From contig JAFZPM010000046.1 of assembly GCA_017550335.1 (NCBI GenBank), positions 1 through 64,000 on the forward strand: a stretch of DNA of 64,000 bases, in the 5' to 3' direction. The notes under the pieces are model-generated. The model made no database searches. It was given only the letters and a program-made list of their open reading frames with translations, and was not told the DNA's origin. Origin of the DNA: Paludibacteraceae bacterium (GTDB lineage Bacteria; Bacteroidota; Bacteroidia; Bacteroidales; Paludibacteraceae). Shown here one piece after another: positions 58,301 to 62,828 of the stretch; the first letter of the stretch is position 1; every line of letters starts with the position of its first letter. Position numbers and translations under genes: made by a program.

Positions 58301-61300
58301 ACATTCTTAGGGTCGTTATTGCTTACGGCCAGGGTGTCTCCTGATTTGGTGACCATTCTCCACACCTCGTTTCTGACCGCTCCCCCGTTGAGGTCTCTGA
58401 CGTAGATTCCGTCTGCTTTTCCTCCCTTACATATAGGGTCCGCATTCTCGATGGAAAGGGTAGGGTTGCTGTTGACGGTGATTTTATGCTCGGCTGTTCC
58501 CGGACATACTCCGTTGTAACCCGTCACTTGGAAGGTTTGCTCTTCGCCGATTGGTACGACTGTCACCTTTGCGTTCTTGCTGCCGAGGCCTGTCCAAAGG
58601 TATCCGTTATTTGAGCCGTTCGCCGTGAGGACGGCACTGTCTCCGTAGCAGACTGACGTGACACCGGAGATGGTGATGGTCGGCTCTTTGATTACTTTAA
58701 TAGCCTTGGTTTCCTTTCCTTCGCAACCGTCCTTCACACCATATACGGTATAGCGGATGGTTGTGTCTTCTGCGGCGATTTTGTAGCTGGCGGAATCTTG
58801 CATCGGGTTGATGGCAAGTTTGTCCTCTCCTGTCTTGTCTATTCCTTTATACCAGTGGTAGGTCTCCGCTCCGGCGGCGGTGAGAACGATATTACTCTTG
58901 TTACATATTTCCGGTTCTCCTGCGATGGTGATGGTTGGCAACGGTTTGAGATAGATGGTCACTTGTGCCATCTTTTCGCATCCGTTCTTGTCTTTCCCCA
59001 CGGCGTAGTAGGTGACTTGCGATTTTATTTTAGAGACCTCGATGGTACCGGTTCCAAGTGTTGAGGACAAGTCTTTTATCGTATCGCTTGCATTGAGTGC
59101 GATATGCTGATTCGCATCCGCATACCATCTACACTCTTCCAAGGTGATGGTGTCTCCGCCTTCCACGATGTAGGCTTTCAATGTGTCGGTTCCATTCGGG
59201 CACACTTTGCCGTTGTATGCTTCGGCGATGACCCTTGGCAATGGATTTACGGTCACAGGAATGTTCTTTGTCGCGGAACAGTTGTTGCTGTTTGTCAGGG
59301 TGACGCCGTATGTGGTGCTTGTCGTCGGACTGGCTTTCATGGTCTCTGTCCTTGTGCGGTTGGCGTCTGTCCACAGGTACTCGTTCGTGTTTGCTGTTGA
59401 GTATACCGTTGTGTCTGATGCGGTTAAGGTAATCTCTCCGCCGTAGCAGATCACCGTGTCTCCTTCGATTTTTATGCCAGGGAGTTTGTTGATCGTGATT
59501 GGCTTGCTAACTGTTGTCTTACAGGTGACGCTGTTGTAGTGGTTCAATACGGTCACATTCAGTCTGTCAGTCGTCGGTTTTATAGAAGTGGTGTATGGGA
59601 TCTTGAAGAACTCGTCAGAGCCCAACTCTTCCACTCGGGCTGAGTCTCCACCGTAGATGGATATGTTCACGTTTTCTCCCTCACAGATAGGTGTCAAATC
59701 AGGGATGATAGGGCTTGGCTTGTCTCTGACCACCACTTGTTTGTCGACCTGTGATTCGCAGCCATATCTGTTGGTTCCCTTGAGTCGATACATGTAGTCT
59801 TCGCTACCGATTGCGGAAGGTGTGCTGTGGGTGACGACGAGCGAGTCGCTTCCACTACCTCCTGTCGTGGCGTTGTAGTCTATCTTGTTCGTGCCGTTCT
59901 GGAGACTGTACCATTCGTATTTGCTTTTATCGTCCACGTCATTCAGCAGGCTGTTCGCATGTAGGGTGATGGCTTCGTTCACGCAGATTTCGTCACCTCC
60001 CAGGATCTCAAGTATCGGTTTCTTCATCACGTTGACCTTGATGGAGTCTTTGGTGACGCAACCATTGTTAGCTTCCGCTGTGATGTAGTATAGGGTGGTG
60101 TCCTGAGGGCTCACGCTGTTGTTGGCAGTGTTGGTCAGGTCGCTCCATGTCCATTTGTTGATACCAAGGGATGTTACTTCCCTTGCTTTGAGTGTCGCGT
60201 TTTGCGCCTCACATATGTCCACTTCGAAAGGAGTTCTGTCACTATGGATGTTTTTGCCCTCGCCGGTCACTGTGATTGCCGGAATCGCTTTCGTTGTCAC
60301 GTCGAAGGATTTAGTGTAGTAACAATCGTCTTCGTCTTCCTTCCGTAATATTTTCACGTATAAGTGTGTGGTGCCAGGCGTAGGGACGAATTCCAGTTTC
60401 GAGAATTGGTAAGTGTTGCCGGACCAATCGAGCCCTCCCACCTTGAATATTGTTGTGTCGGTTCCTTCGTAGGTGTACCATGTGTAGGTGTTGCCTGGAT
60501 CGTTGTAGTTGGAAATCTGAAGGGTCGTTGATTCTCCTTCGCACACGTCCGTGACACCATCTATGCTGATGACCTCTCTAGGGGAGACGCTGATTTCTTC
60601 CGTGTGGGATGCGTGGCATCCTTTTTTCGTGGTGATGTCCAACGTCACGGTATAACGTCCTTTGTTCGCTTGGGTGTATTCCAAGATGTAGACAGGTGTG
60701 TTGTTCTTGTCTGTGGTGGTCAATTCGTAGTTGTGGTCATGCCCATCGGTGCAAGTCCATTTGTATTCTATGATCTCGTCTGGCTCGATGACGCTTCCGT
60801 CTTGTTGCTTGACAGGGGTGATGTAGGACTCGTTGATGAAGCTAACTTGGTTGTCACATACGATTTTCTTGGCGAATTTCGCACCGAGTGGGTCTTTCGC
60901 CAGCTGCACGATTCCGAGTATCTCGCTACAATCTTCCTCGTCACCGGTCATGGTACAGATGTAGTCCATGTTTTCCTGCACTTCGGAGCGTAGCACATAA
61001 GCCTTATTAGCTTGCCCGTTGTAGTTTTTCAGGGTCACACCCTCTCCTGTCTTCCATACGTAGTGGCTGAATCCCAGTGGTGCGGTGATGGTGATTGTGT
61101 CGTTTTCCGGACAGTTGTCTACTAACATCTCCATCTTTCTGGTCTCAGCGGTGAAGTAGCAGTAGGCGCGGTGTCCTCCCGCCATTGGCAGGATGTCGAA
61201 TTTTGTGCCACCACATCCCCATCTACATTGGGTTAATGAGTTTCTGGTAGCTTGGGATTTATGACATTTCCGACAAACGTATAAGTCCAAGATACAGTCG

Positions 61301-62343
61301 TGGACCCATACTTCAATGTTGACGGTGGAACCGATATAATTGCGCAAATCGTATACGACGGTTGTCCAATCCTTGTAAATTGAGCTGGAGGAACCCGTGC
61401 TGTTGGTTCCGTTCGTGTTCAAACAGCATTTGCATACTGGGGTGAATTGGGCGTTGGATGCGTTGGCGTTGACCATGAATTCACTGCAGACTGGTTTGAT
61501 GATCTCACCGTTGGAGGAAATGGTCACATTCAGTTCTGCGCCAGGACGTTCGTCTCCCGTATGCAGACCCGCTTCGTTTCCGATTGGGTCCTCGATGAAT
61601 GCCGCGTAACGGTAGGTGAGGAGGGTGCTGTTCTCCGTCACGTCAAAGGTGTAGACCATTCGCTCTGCCATTGGCCTCCTTTGATAGTTGTATGGCACGT
61701 AATCATTCCCGGATTTATAGTTCAAATAGTTTATTTCTGGATCATTCACATTGCCTATTCTGATGACTTTTTGCCCTGGTGTTAGGTCGTCAGGTGTTGT
61801 GTTTAAAACGTATTTGTTGCAATTGTCTGTTCCTGTTCCGCAGTTGTAGTTCTGGTTTTGAAAACATTGATTTTCATTAAAACTTCTATTGCCTTTTAGC
61901 ATCGGGTCTCTCTGCTTTTGGGATATGACATCCACGCTACCCTTTTGGACGAGTGTATAGCCGTTGCCGGCGGTACCGGATACGTTGCATGTTCCGTTGT
62001 TGTCTATTTTCACATATCTGTTTCTTCCATAATTCACCCATCCGCTACTGTCAGGACTTAGACTGATAGTTCTTTTGTTGAAGAATGGGTAATTGGATAT
62101 GGCGTTGGTAATTTGGGCGGCATCGTAATTGATGGCCCCGTAAAAACCGTAATATCTTTTCCAGACTTTCTTGTCGCCTTCATTGAATGACTGATTGTAA
62201 TTGCCATCGGGCATGTCCTCGAAACTGAGTCCCGGGGTGTCCTCGTTCACTGCCCAGGCTGGGCTGCATATACAGGTGTTCACCAACAGGATGGCGAATA
62301 TCAATCTTATACACTTCATATACATCGACTTTGTTCCTTTCAT
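37327..62343 (-). CDS. Giant T9SS-exported protein with about 90 Ig-like modules
   Basis: An uninterrupted 8,338-codon gene. It has a signal peptide (about 1-31, ending SPAWA; in-frame ATGs at codons 7 and 9 are alternative starts). A unique Cys-rich N-terminal region follows (about 32-400). Tandem Ig-like modules run from about 400 to 8155, then a PKD-like domain (about 8160-8240) and a T9SS type B sorting domain (about 8245-8338, beginning WAPNAFTPNNDGENDVFRF). Counting the strand-B signature (I/V)CxGxxxxLxA gives about 90 modules, mean ~84 residues. Most have an early Cys, a central W and a late NGC, implying one disulfide per module. T9SS carries such cargo across the outer membrane; adhesion or a surface filament or layer is the likely role (inference). 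The modules are diverged at the DNA level, so the array is old. A paralogue lies immediately upstream. Confidence 0.93.
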   Translation of the reverse strand: MKGTKSMYMKCIRLIFAILLVNTCICSPAWAVNEDTPGLSFEDMPDGNYNQSFNEGDKKVWKRYYGFYGAINYDAAQITNAISNYPFFNKRTISLSPDSSGWVNYGRNRYVKIDNNGTCNVSGTAGNGYTLVQKGSVDVISQKQRDPMLKGNRSFNENQCFQNQNYNCGTGTDNCNKYVLNTTPDDLTPGQKVIRIGNVNDPEINYLNYKSGNDYVPYNYQRRPMAERMVYTFDVTENSTLLTYRYAAFIEDPIGNEAGLHTGDERPGAELNVTISSNGEIIKPVCSEFMVNANASNAQFTPVCKCCLNTNGTNSTGSSSSIYKDWTTVVYDLRNYIGSTVNIEVWVHDCILDLYVCRKCHKSQATRNSLTQCRWGCGGTKFDILPMAGGHRAYCYFTAETRKMEMLVDNCPENDTITITAPLGFSHYVWKTGEGVTLKNYNGQANKAYVLRSEVQENMDYICTMTGDEEDCSEILGIVQLAKDPLGAKFAKKIVCDNQVSFINESYITPVKQQDGSVIEPDEIIEYKWTCTDGHDHNYELTTTDKNNTPVYILEYTQANKGRYTVTLDITTKKGCHASHTEEISVSPREVISIDGVTDVCEGESTTLQISNYNDPGNTYTWYTYEGTDTTIFKVGGLDWSGNTYQFSKLEFVPTPGTTHLYVKILRKEDEDDCYYTKSFDVTTKAIPAITVTGEGKNIHSDRTPFEVDICEAQNATLKAREVTSLGINKWTWSDLTNTANNSVSPQDTTLYYITAEANNGCVTKDSIKVNVMKKPILEILGGDEICVNEAITLHANSLLNDVDDKSKYEWYSLQNGTNKIDYNATTGGSGSDSLVVTHSTPSAIGSEDYMYRLKGTNRYGCESQVDKQVVVRDKPSPIIPDLTPICEGENVNISIYGGDSARVEELGSDEFFKIPYTTSIKPTTDRLNVTVLNHYNSVTCKTTVSKPITINKLPGIKIEGDTVICYGGEITLTASDTTVYSTANTNEYLWTDANRTRTETMKASPTTSTTYGVTLTNSNNCSATKNIPVTVNPLPRVIAEAYNGKVCPNGTDTLKAYIVEGGDTITLEECRWYADANQHIALNASDTIKDLSSTLGTGTIEVSKIKSQVTYYAVGKDKNGCEKMAQVTIYLKPLPTITIAGEPEICNKSNIVLTAAGAETYHWYKGIDKTGEDKLAINPMQDSASYKIAAEDTTIRYTVYGVKDGCEGKETKAIKVIKEPTITISGVTSVCYGDSAVLTANGSNNGYLWTGLGSKNAKVTVVPIGEEQTFQVTGYNGVCPGTAEHKITVNSNPTLSIENADPICKGGKADGIYVRDLNGGAVRNEVWRMVTKSGDTLAVSNNDPKNVVLNDTTIFLVQAENNSQCPATAQATVIVYPEPNITVTAPDICEGDEIVAIVDGAATYRWLTWNGNDTVFAASQTGTKFTETNYSGSSYKISVIGYENGCPSQMKTNIINILGRPKFSIVGDTAYCENDEMNLHADGINDTDVENYLWSTGDATRSISKNALLSMNSITLTITNNAGCTNDTTRGIVVKKKPEITMWTWNGKDRVCENDTLNMIAKATKNTDSNSLTYTWEYKEKDMSQYAQYTGVNTCRIHITANDNIANDSIHPTLLKTTTFKADGKEEYNYRSWNGTSGKWDGELLTCESSAEKTIIANPIPVVSISGKDSICSGLSTNLIAFNTNGNAIIKSWEWTSTHPSFGSNHNLSYTNTGEVTGHVEYTAIAETNDGCKNQDTHSIDVYESSQFTIEGSALTCENDSFKLYAKPDANNPYKKVSDYTYQWSPQGGKTDTASGIIYTTTEFTLFFADKNACMDSVKKTVEFKPLPILSLSSDTVCEGQVATINASSNNATLDSILWEYSGKKISHDMRAYPDRTKDNISDTINQSTTFSVTGTDMYGCVSQKEIIVIDPLVAPDLSVTGVKKACAGSNVDLIAATSSNYDIKWYAYDTIRKEKTGNVLSSNGVLSLTNVQVGTYDYIAIVDNGTCDTKKTHNLVVSGNPTIQLLTNGEDKESVTICKGESVNIKVAESSRIANATYTWTIENTDNYENVLRPENDQTCIVTVSDQNSCTGKDEVQIIVNSKPILTINGVSNGETTICADNTNPTTVNLVADGGDSNYTWTYGNGTSITGTGTNNSNAEISVTAETIIKVTGSKNNCVNETEYTIHTKEYPVFNVANATGCIGDYVTLETTNGNADTYTWSWTENNQSETANGTKLTVRVENASKDYNVVATKNGCTSPNSKKATVTGHVKPNLTASPDTVICFNSSANLRIKGASGRYEWSTNNNLTDNGDGTATATPNATGLHKYTVKGYNSDADGGCFDTKTIQVTVNPIPNFIVKGDKTVCAETPLTLSAENKNTSDNVTFNWQWIDADGSTKTETNKGTITPTFTNNGSTNTTVVVSAIATNDAGCSQTIEHSVTVKPSPRFDAPEINVCQGSEATVTIDNVTSVYWEFDQKTTGPSRTLPYETINTYKTSGFNIIGYKNGCGTNAKISDINIQTKPTITFSTTGIKDADNTNGTGKICLNASGINITAISSGSNPTWEWNGTPSANGTFSPTPTTTGVMTYTVSVNDGGCSNTKQFNLTVLGNPIIRVSDDDVNYERKGNGKICAGKPITLYTKCDEGETVTEYKWWEKTNGNYQSIGTGTSLTIAGNQLSAAGTKTYMITGTTADMCSDETYYDLTINAIPSVDLEWNNICEGENAAVKVKTPSGDARYDWRWKIDNVEKTAYNTSYVTQMLKENTEFTVIVTKDGCVDSLTKSVTVKPNPVFTLNPKNISVCSNETISEITASSSIPYKYEWNKGTQTPSSDASTTVSKITNIRPNSTASYIVQAKDGNCSTRDTVLINVIPKPKPTIIEDGAACLGNTIKWTAVGQNGSSFQWSVGNTDLGRGSNNYQVDNNTIILSVGGQNNAELSVKITEGFPSNGINISVVEIPLNAANCKSDKLTKKLSMAQGPNIRPIDNNPRCEGDGKKTLSLQGATTFRWLNVGNEVYTGSSYTEELTADKTYIVEGTSGSCVDTARITVNVNKRPTLSIDATGGRRKSNDTTYTCVEDDYNHSSVELKAKAQHPETYVSINNVTTDLGFDYLWDNTTSGDEITPTVNTTLPQTHTVKVTDNNTGCTQTKSYTVTGIALPSVVISGDNEVCRMAPVSLTATSNKKIEEYSWKVQNGNTPLSSTQYTTTGALKAGITVTNVLTANNQKYAFIALAQDTEGCVGSSDTFFVINKPDPTIVINEVEVCKGELATLKVGNGSKADYYIWPDGSQGGSQWISSSTISTDTRFEFSAVLNDCRKDSFITAMALDHPEVIMKVEDNHGNAITGDPLIVCLNNNDINIIAIASGNNVNNTTTYKWKNDNTVTNDTLPANPEKKTNYTVTVTDAKGCKTQESVTVDVALPEKIQIEGPSTICEDMEETYTLSGITSNGGNNAYRPSLSSETSNNAQLELNGNILTIKGIKGDIKLYVAGTGGNGCECEMDSMEIKMTPKPGIDITVTPASKEVCSGDDVRMNASVNAGISVKWGDQQPGYMDNNRKLIYSPENDGKQTFYVSATTTNGCVNNDSVTITVHPLPVISTEGKNVCYGSDTKLRAIVLGNNSNLGYQWEGENIDGPKNQDSISIKNIRSDANYTITVTDDNQCKNDTTVKITVYSNPIVNIKRVIDGTDDGEICKGDILKLTEENSENTHQWYYVGRKGQGLISTGNTLEARIEQDSTFKVIATKAYDFGTSTLSCQDSANYTIIKKDAPQFIVSPDTVCYGANAKVTAVATQSAMTGVTYNWEWKKGTDTEFSNKQVGGSSLTILKLTGIDSVKVTGTKEGCSHDTTVAVLIHQLPTIAGLAPAKICIGQDTSFAPTVTFDRTLNASNDSAKVDGYVWKANKDANSISSTEENGKVNISPKQTGERAYILTVKDLNGCVNSDTARLTVTAKPKITVSGITYVCPNTSTTLTVDDSGNDINDVKWYKVGDENNAIENAGKTFKPNIGENDTTFVVIVNKGQNNGILCEERKEVTVRVKPLPRITFNGNMNICKGESTRIILIGNSGGTYEWLGDAASNGSNSEATLRPTDTTTYKVKAISDGCSKTDSFTINVNPLPLVLINGKKNGDTTVCLGSELTLSRDGGNADTYQWSNRTSDMTYTPTAITSTNYWLVGTITETGCKDTARFNVEVKKLPEVKTQGDIYACKDDNVTLGVEDPSNDSNISYIWQEGNNTIATSHTTTLAVAATTTYTVTKTEFHDVGNGFTCSNTATQKVIIKEGPSITMTPDTSVCEGDYITLTATSPSSTFQWKDLNSRNSSVTVQISKDTTFSVTATKNGCNETSSVNIKKLDLPTLKAEVITGRPNDNTICYNTQAKLVATARGGNAETTGGTISYSYAWDMRNIDEVLTPGDTAMTVPLTNTMSTYKFPVKVTDGKGCVGKDTAKVNVQALPSIKIEGDKNICEGQSKIYTSTVSNGTPSAYQWIEDDVTMQGETAQNYEVTMTNATNGQKTIKVHVTTDLGCENTSAPYVIKQWDLPILSIIGDTILCNGENTTIRVSGAGSAPDNYVWNGAGLNNAHGLSQTFSPTYTSGANPIRYTIKGTDKNACEGNKSFTITVLPTPEVNIIAQSDICENTEVKLTANCSEITDPVTYEWNTGDKKENSVNESSEITVHPSQTTEYKVTTTNTRTQCTSTGKLNVNVHKRPTIELEAPAIACQGSDAEITASHRGISGTATYTWEDSIYGSTDWSAINASQITGNTAKITISDENVKIRVKVAYNAKDQLVCWDTISRVIAVRDTPNVRINYEDKLCYGETQSYKVDATGGNTADFYIWPNTSNQTSISQHTENEVQNVGTYTDEVKAFNRYTQSTQSIMCEQRIPVTYTVNPTPEVSFNGPAFVCTGESVDITAVDLSSYQNIVAGKTIWMQGVDTIQKGETTIHVSPTKDELYTATLENNLGCSATGQYTISAHTKPRVSIKGDTAYCQGETSDVYVSGNNLIYLEWKNSDNSKTYSVGSPTGTTLLTDEQMHLKVKMNANDSYTVTAINNQLCEAEGNVTLTVKTIPDVHLAGPDTVCIGSDATLTASGATTYVWDGLSNTRATYTEKNLTTSVTFKVTGTTNGCSKSDSKTVYIWNRPEIAIFDGSRTEIDTCYGSSVTLTAQKISGTDIEKFEWQGYGESTSINVNTTNDQKYIVYGTDKNGCMDTADITVKVNPLPRFDFTYPTKLCDGKDSVLVANKADLAYLWGAIGDGETHSFADNAGNTTKSINISDTTTYYALAKDAKGCISDTVKHTVLWKPNPKINIITDPIVCYGSAVALTAEDTVSGSIYQTSFKWLDSQRNVLKENGNNYSSDVLKRATTFTIIGEKEGCSSEIDTTIDIWNLPDVTITDVVTKRSDTAQACKDGEVQLVATVENAPSPYTYKWDDNSTSAGTNSITDTTSVSPKRENEEHIVLVTDNHGCQNRDTIKIHINPLPSFEVNGVSDVCSDTTNKLYTTPITIGHELNYNWYENKNNTDEIITWEENGQTYESTDRDTIYMPIKKDAVLKVQGRYTINGIVCYDTKTFEVKSKMTPEIRIGTNDTIICMGNAVSLVVSGNSTRYDWTNQRGESLNDKKTNDYTLVDTVLETTTYTVEGELEGCKKQASVTVDLFDLPAVRIVSESPICYGDSVVMRAISSENTKYQWKITGNQSLLGSDSASLHESPKLTTSYTVLVIDTITTCENSDVFEVQVNELPTFKLEADPLVCEGEKALVTASPENDGDLLTYHWGDDKNGAYENVNTHEFATEKSDNRTTKDYSFIVWAQDINGCKSKDSITVHTKLFPLANIDYPKNVCWGNQATMTGMNAAATYNWYSVDNSDSTLLSSNTSYTTQAPNFGDGIREQSLFVAKVTMQNCTMDTAFVVTPWDLPNIKIDRSPAFTICEAFTDTLVATGSDIPLDPTNQVYKWENNAYSHINIFEIAPTSQTTYHLAGKDMNGCENFDSVTVSLERRPVFSLLSKPSVCANDTTIGWVEVEAVSSQNLDFTWRSQDGMEVQLYESNNLNSAHSANKQSGWLPLKKDTTLYVTAKSRTTEGMKGCEEVEEISIKADPYPTIIVVKDTATVCVGSSAYLQVRTDITSDFLWSNGSTNNYIQEVINQNGTKFTVTATSEKLCSSQKNFSVDVWELPTVQQIDTAICYNQDVVLTAKCTKTDPSTSPDKVTYRWNSADVDGATYETPLLTSSSTFIVKVTDENKCVNTGRANVGIYALPEFTPELLKPICRGGDAEIFGGNNYLQYNWDYKSDPDLYDDTYGFSRIKPYVLHNVDPVGPDTTFTIWGKDKNGCVNHRDITIHVKEYPVLAFRMDTNYVCYGEEKLIYVSGANDGYTWTINNVESDTRNNYYRLTDVKEEQHIYVKGETNGCVTPIDTVVHVWNLPDIQIEASKNKLCLNDSVTLKGKNGKAGEYKWIFNGSREDSVKVKVRKVGQNTYSLFGRDENGCSNTTTATINVDTLPIIHIEGIDSICVGGIAELTGRGAESYTWFSDEDINIKSGTQFQPTINSDTTFYVIGTDGNGCTGRADIEMTAKPYPVITHHTSTGEDSVCYGSKLTIYINGAEQYIWEGENNTENYITQEFTSPKTFVVKGTTRGCETTENINIGIWKLPKPQLDAPEAICFNNAAEISISQTDTQEGRENMPITVKWRHNGSTDYTITDSPSADKWYYATSTDTNNCRHMDSILVKVNPLPTDLTITGEQSICKDSVVTLQASSEQFEIVRYAWHSMEDGSDTTTYNQHSDIIDLKIEGETTIYVTATDKNTCQYTTSHKVIAREHPELVPNHAPNVCVGSRSTISVRGATEYIWDDGSTNSYRTVEILGDTIFTVKGMANGCESTVDTIKIGHWALPNIAITSLNDKAFEICYGQDSMTMIATGGKSDGYIWNTRETTERITVSPLNTTRYEVMGTDENGCQNRADTIVTVHPLPVISIDGDATICEKDTITLKVNTNDDGAVESFLWNSDLTGWKNMEIKKDSQYLVLPVTTDIHFEATVTDTFGCWNKTFKDVKMKKYPELKFPSPNPNYVCLGNSTTIAVEGANSYLWEDGTTQRSFITTPSKDSTYIVAGTTNGCTTIDSVTIYVKELPVITIEGDGKGEMRDSICYSDEINLTAYGAGEDGKYSWNTGITNDVLTVSPLNTTKYSVVGTDKFGCAKDTTFTVGVIPLPSFEIKGQELICQNDINKIWLEYEDKDLTFEWGGDYDMDGDTIFPKVENNESYIVTAKDLYQCTKTKSLAVKVKPYPILEDDAVKEVCTGSPVKITVTGATEYKWTGDVVGNTFTDTPTQDTVYYVYGTTNGCTSYKEYPIKLLPLPNITITGKTHDLCSGQTMPLTADGAKSYIWSTGKASNRIDIRPTSTTEYVVVGTDYKGCEGTDTFLVNVRPLPQIAIDGDYAVCEGSDAKLFVVSNENNSPLKTYIWKYDGNDIGDQDTIYTEINTTQNINLRVIDIYECEATANTTVKSKPYPKLVVPEHDTVCSERTITLTVAGANAYEWQDNGYPIVNDANTLTKEMDHTGSQQFKVRGTTDGCTSDWYNMDVEVVDHPNVTITGDDAVCLNNFANLTANGVKDGTYIWSEGSQGENISIKPMATTTYSVIGYDKYGCEGTAEKKVIVNFPPEISIDGPKYVCSDNGDVSLTVVNNSDQILSYLWDNNSTALTRRDYITDATSYTVKATDQNGCESYAEHTVSVTKIPSITLTGNMEVCEDEQIVISAFGTATSYLWSNGAEVNQLNTLAVFNDATAQGNSSTRRFRVYGMLNGCENHVDTTVVINKKPTLSYEGNTTICQGDKMEITANGAQLYSWSNGANTQTLVTRPTNNTRYTLVGIGENGCRSAIEVPVTVYPQPQFTISGDKQACRGASANLQAQGTGIIYRWGFGNDDCEDAESGNEASIAVPVVGSETHVFVRAIDVNNCTSTKSVRVKALEPPTLSCSGEKRVCAGTSINLTAQGASSYYWVVGGDTVRGMNFSYRPMENMTVNLHGTLGDCSSDMKVYIQADPAPQISITGRDTICKGEEMELTAHGARSFIWSTGDSTSTIVRRLQNSMTYTVKGVSFNNNCTAVLSKTVHVNQLPAVRMFVKKDGCPEAETKVDLSARGAKYYTWKSIPYVTEIATSMEDSIFGAVIEQPTTIIVHGVDNNNCESTDTAYVEPVPFEPIQFKVTPGVIEHDNPIIAMNGHYPENALWYWDPGDQSDTIKRMNATYTYPHAGYRDSFVVNVKAVDKRGCEYHGDTTIYIWKDFWAPNAFTPNNDGENDVFRFLGTEFLTEFNFVIFDRSGRIVFTGTDKDAAWDGTCDGKECGWGVYGYVVNYKSNFRGLNKGGERRGTVTLIR
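37890..47215 (-). repeat. Thirteen copies of a three-module block in the giant gene
   Basis: Within residues about 5040-8150 the 39 Ig-like modules follow a strict three-step order, visible in the linker after each module. Type C usually ends in aromatic-x-LP (IWNLP, LFDLP, PWDLP, VWELP, IWKLP, HWALP) and type A in PLP-like (INPLP, VHPLP, VRPLP). Type B ends in K-x-P/KPYP-like (VKPYP, SKPYP, AKPYP, VKEYP, HTKLFP). Type C modules also carry GTxxGC before the last strand, against TDxxGC in A and B. One block is about 240 residues. Spacing drifts only in the last two or three blocks. Upstream of 47.2 kb the order is mostly lost. Confidence 0.8.
61203..61290 (-). other. Zinc-ribbon-like Cys cluster in the giant protein's N-terminal domain
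   Basis: The N-terminal region (about residues 352-380) contains YVCRKCHKS followed about 15 residues later by CRWGCGG, i.e. CxxC...CxxxC with treble-clef/rubredoxin-like spacing. A further VCKCC lies about 60 residues before. Such Cys pairs normally bind zinc inside cells and are unexpected in an exported protein. They could instead form disulfides. Confidence 0.5.
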
Positions 62344-62667
62344 AAGCAGTTATTTCTTAGCGGTCTACCTTGTAGTCTTTCCACTATAGTTCATTATGCT
62401 AAATTAAGTTAAAGTTTTCACTTTGCCAATAGTTTTTTCTGTTATTTTCTTGGCGATTTGCGTTTTTCTGTGTGTGGTGATTTTGCCGTAGATTTGTGTG
62501 AAAGTTCGAAGATAGGGATTGACATTACTCACTATTTCCCTTGAGTTGGAAGCGCTGAACGGATGATATTCCGTATGCGTGTCACGGAAATTCCATTTGG
62601 AGAAAGCGGAGTGCGATTAGACTTCCTGCGTCTGTGGGAATGATTGGTCTAAATAATTAAGCCTTAA

Positions 62668-62681
62668 ATGATTATAATCAT
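62668..62681. promoter_or_regulatory. Perfect 14-bp palindrome upstream of the giant gene
   Basis: ATGATTATAATCAT is a perfect palindrome, and a second small dyad, TTAAGCCTTAA, lies next to it at 62657-62667. They are about 325 bases before the giant gene's start codon in a 485-base gene-free stretch (62344-62828), which otherwise holds the upstream gene's terminator and no clear TAnnTTTG box. A regulator site is possible. Confidence 0.35.
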
Positions 62682-62744
62682 CTGACATGATATATGAAGC
62701 CATTTTGCATGCGTGTGTTGTCACTATGCTCTTCGTGAGAAATA

Positions 62745-62779
62745 ACAACGGTTGCCGAATTTTTTTCGACAACCGTTGT
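62745..62779 (-). terminator. Hairpin after the upstream giant-protein gene
   Basis: ACAACGGTTG and CAACCGTTGT form a 10-bp stem, extended by a CGA/TCG pairing, around an A/T-rich loop. It lies 50 bases after the stop of the partial gene at the right edge. The T-run after it on the minus strand is weak (TTATTTC). Confidence 0.6.
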
Positions 62780-62828
62780 CTCATATGAAGAGATGTGTGT
62801 AGTGCGTCCTAGAGCGGAAACGTTATGG

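Noticed and set aside
37327..62343. Frameshifts or assembly chimera in the giant gene
   Set aside because: The frame is continuous and module signatures occur at regular spacing throughout. Modules are diverged at the DNA level, so a collapsed or artificially expanded identical repeat is unlikely. Only long reads could settle module number.
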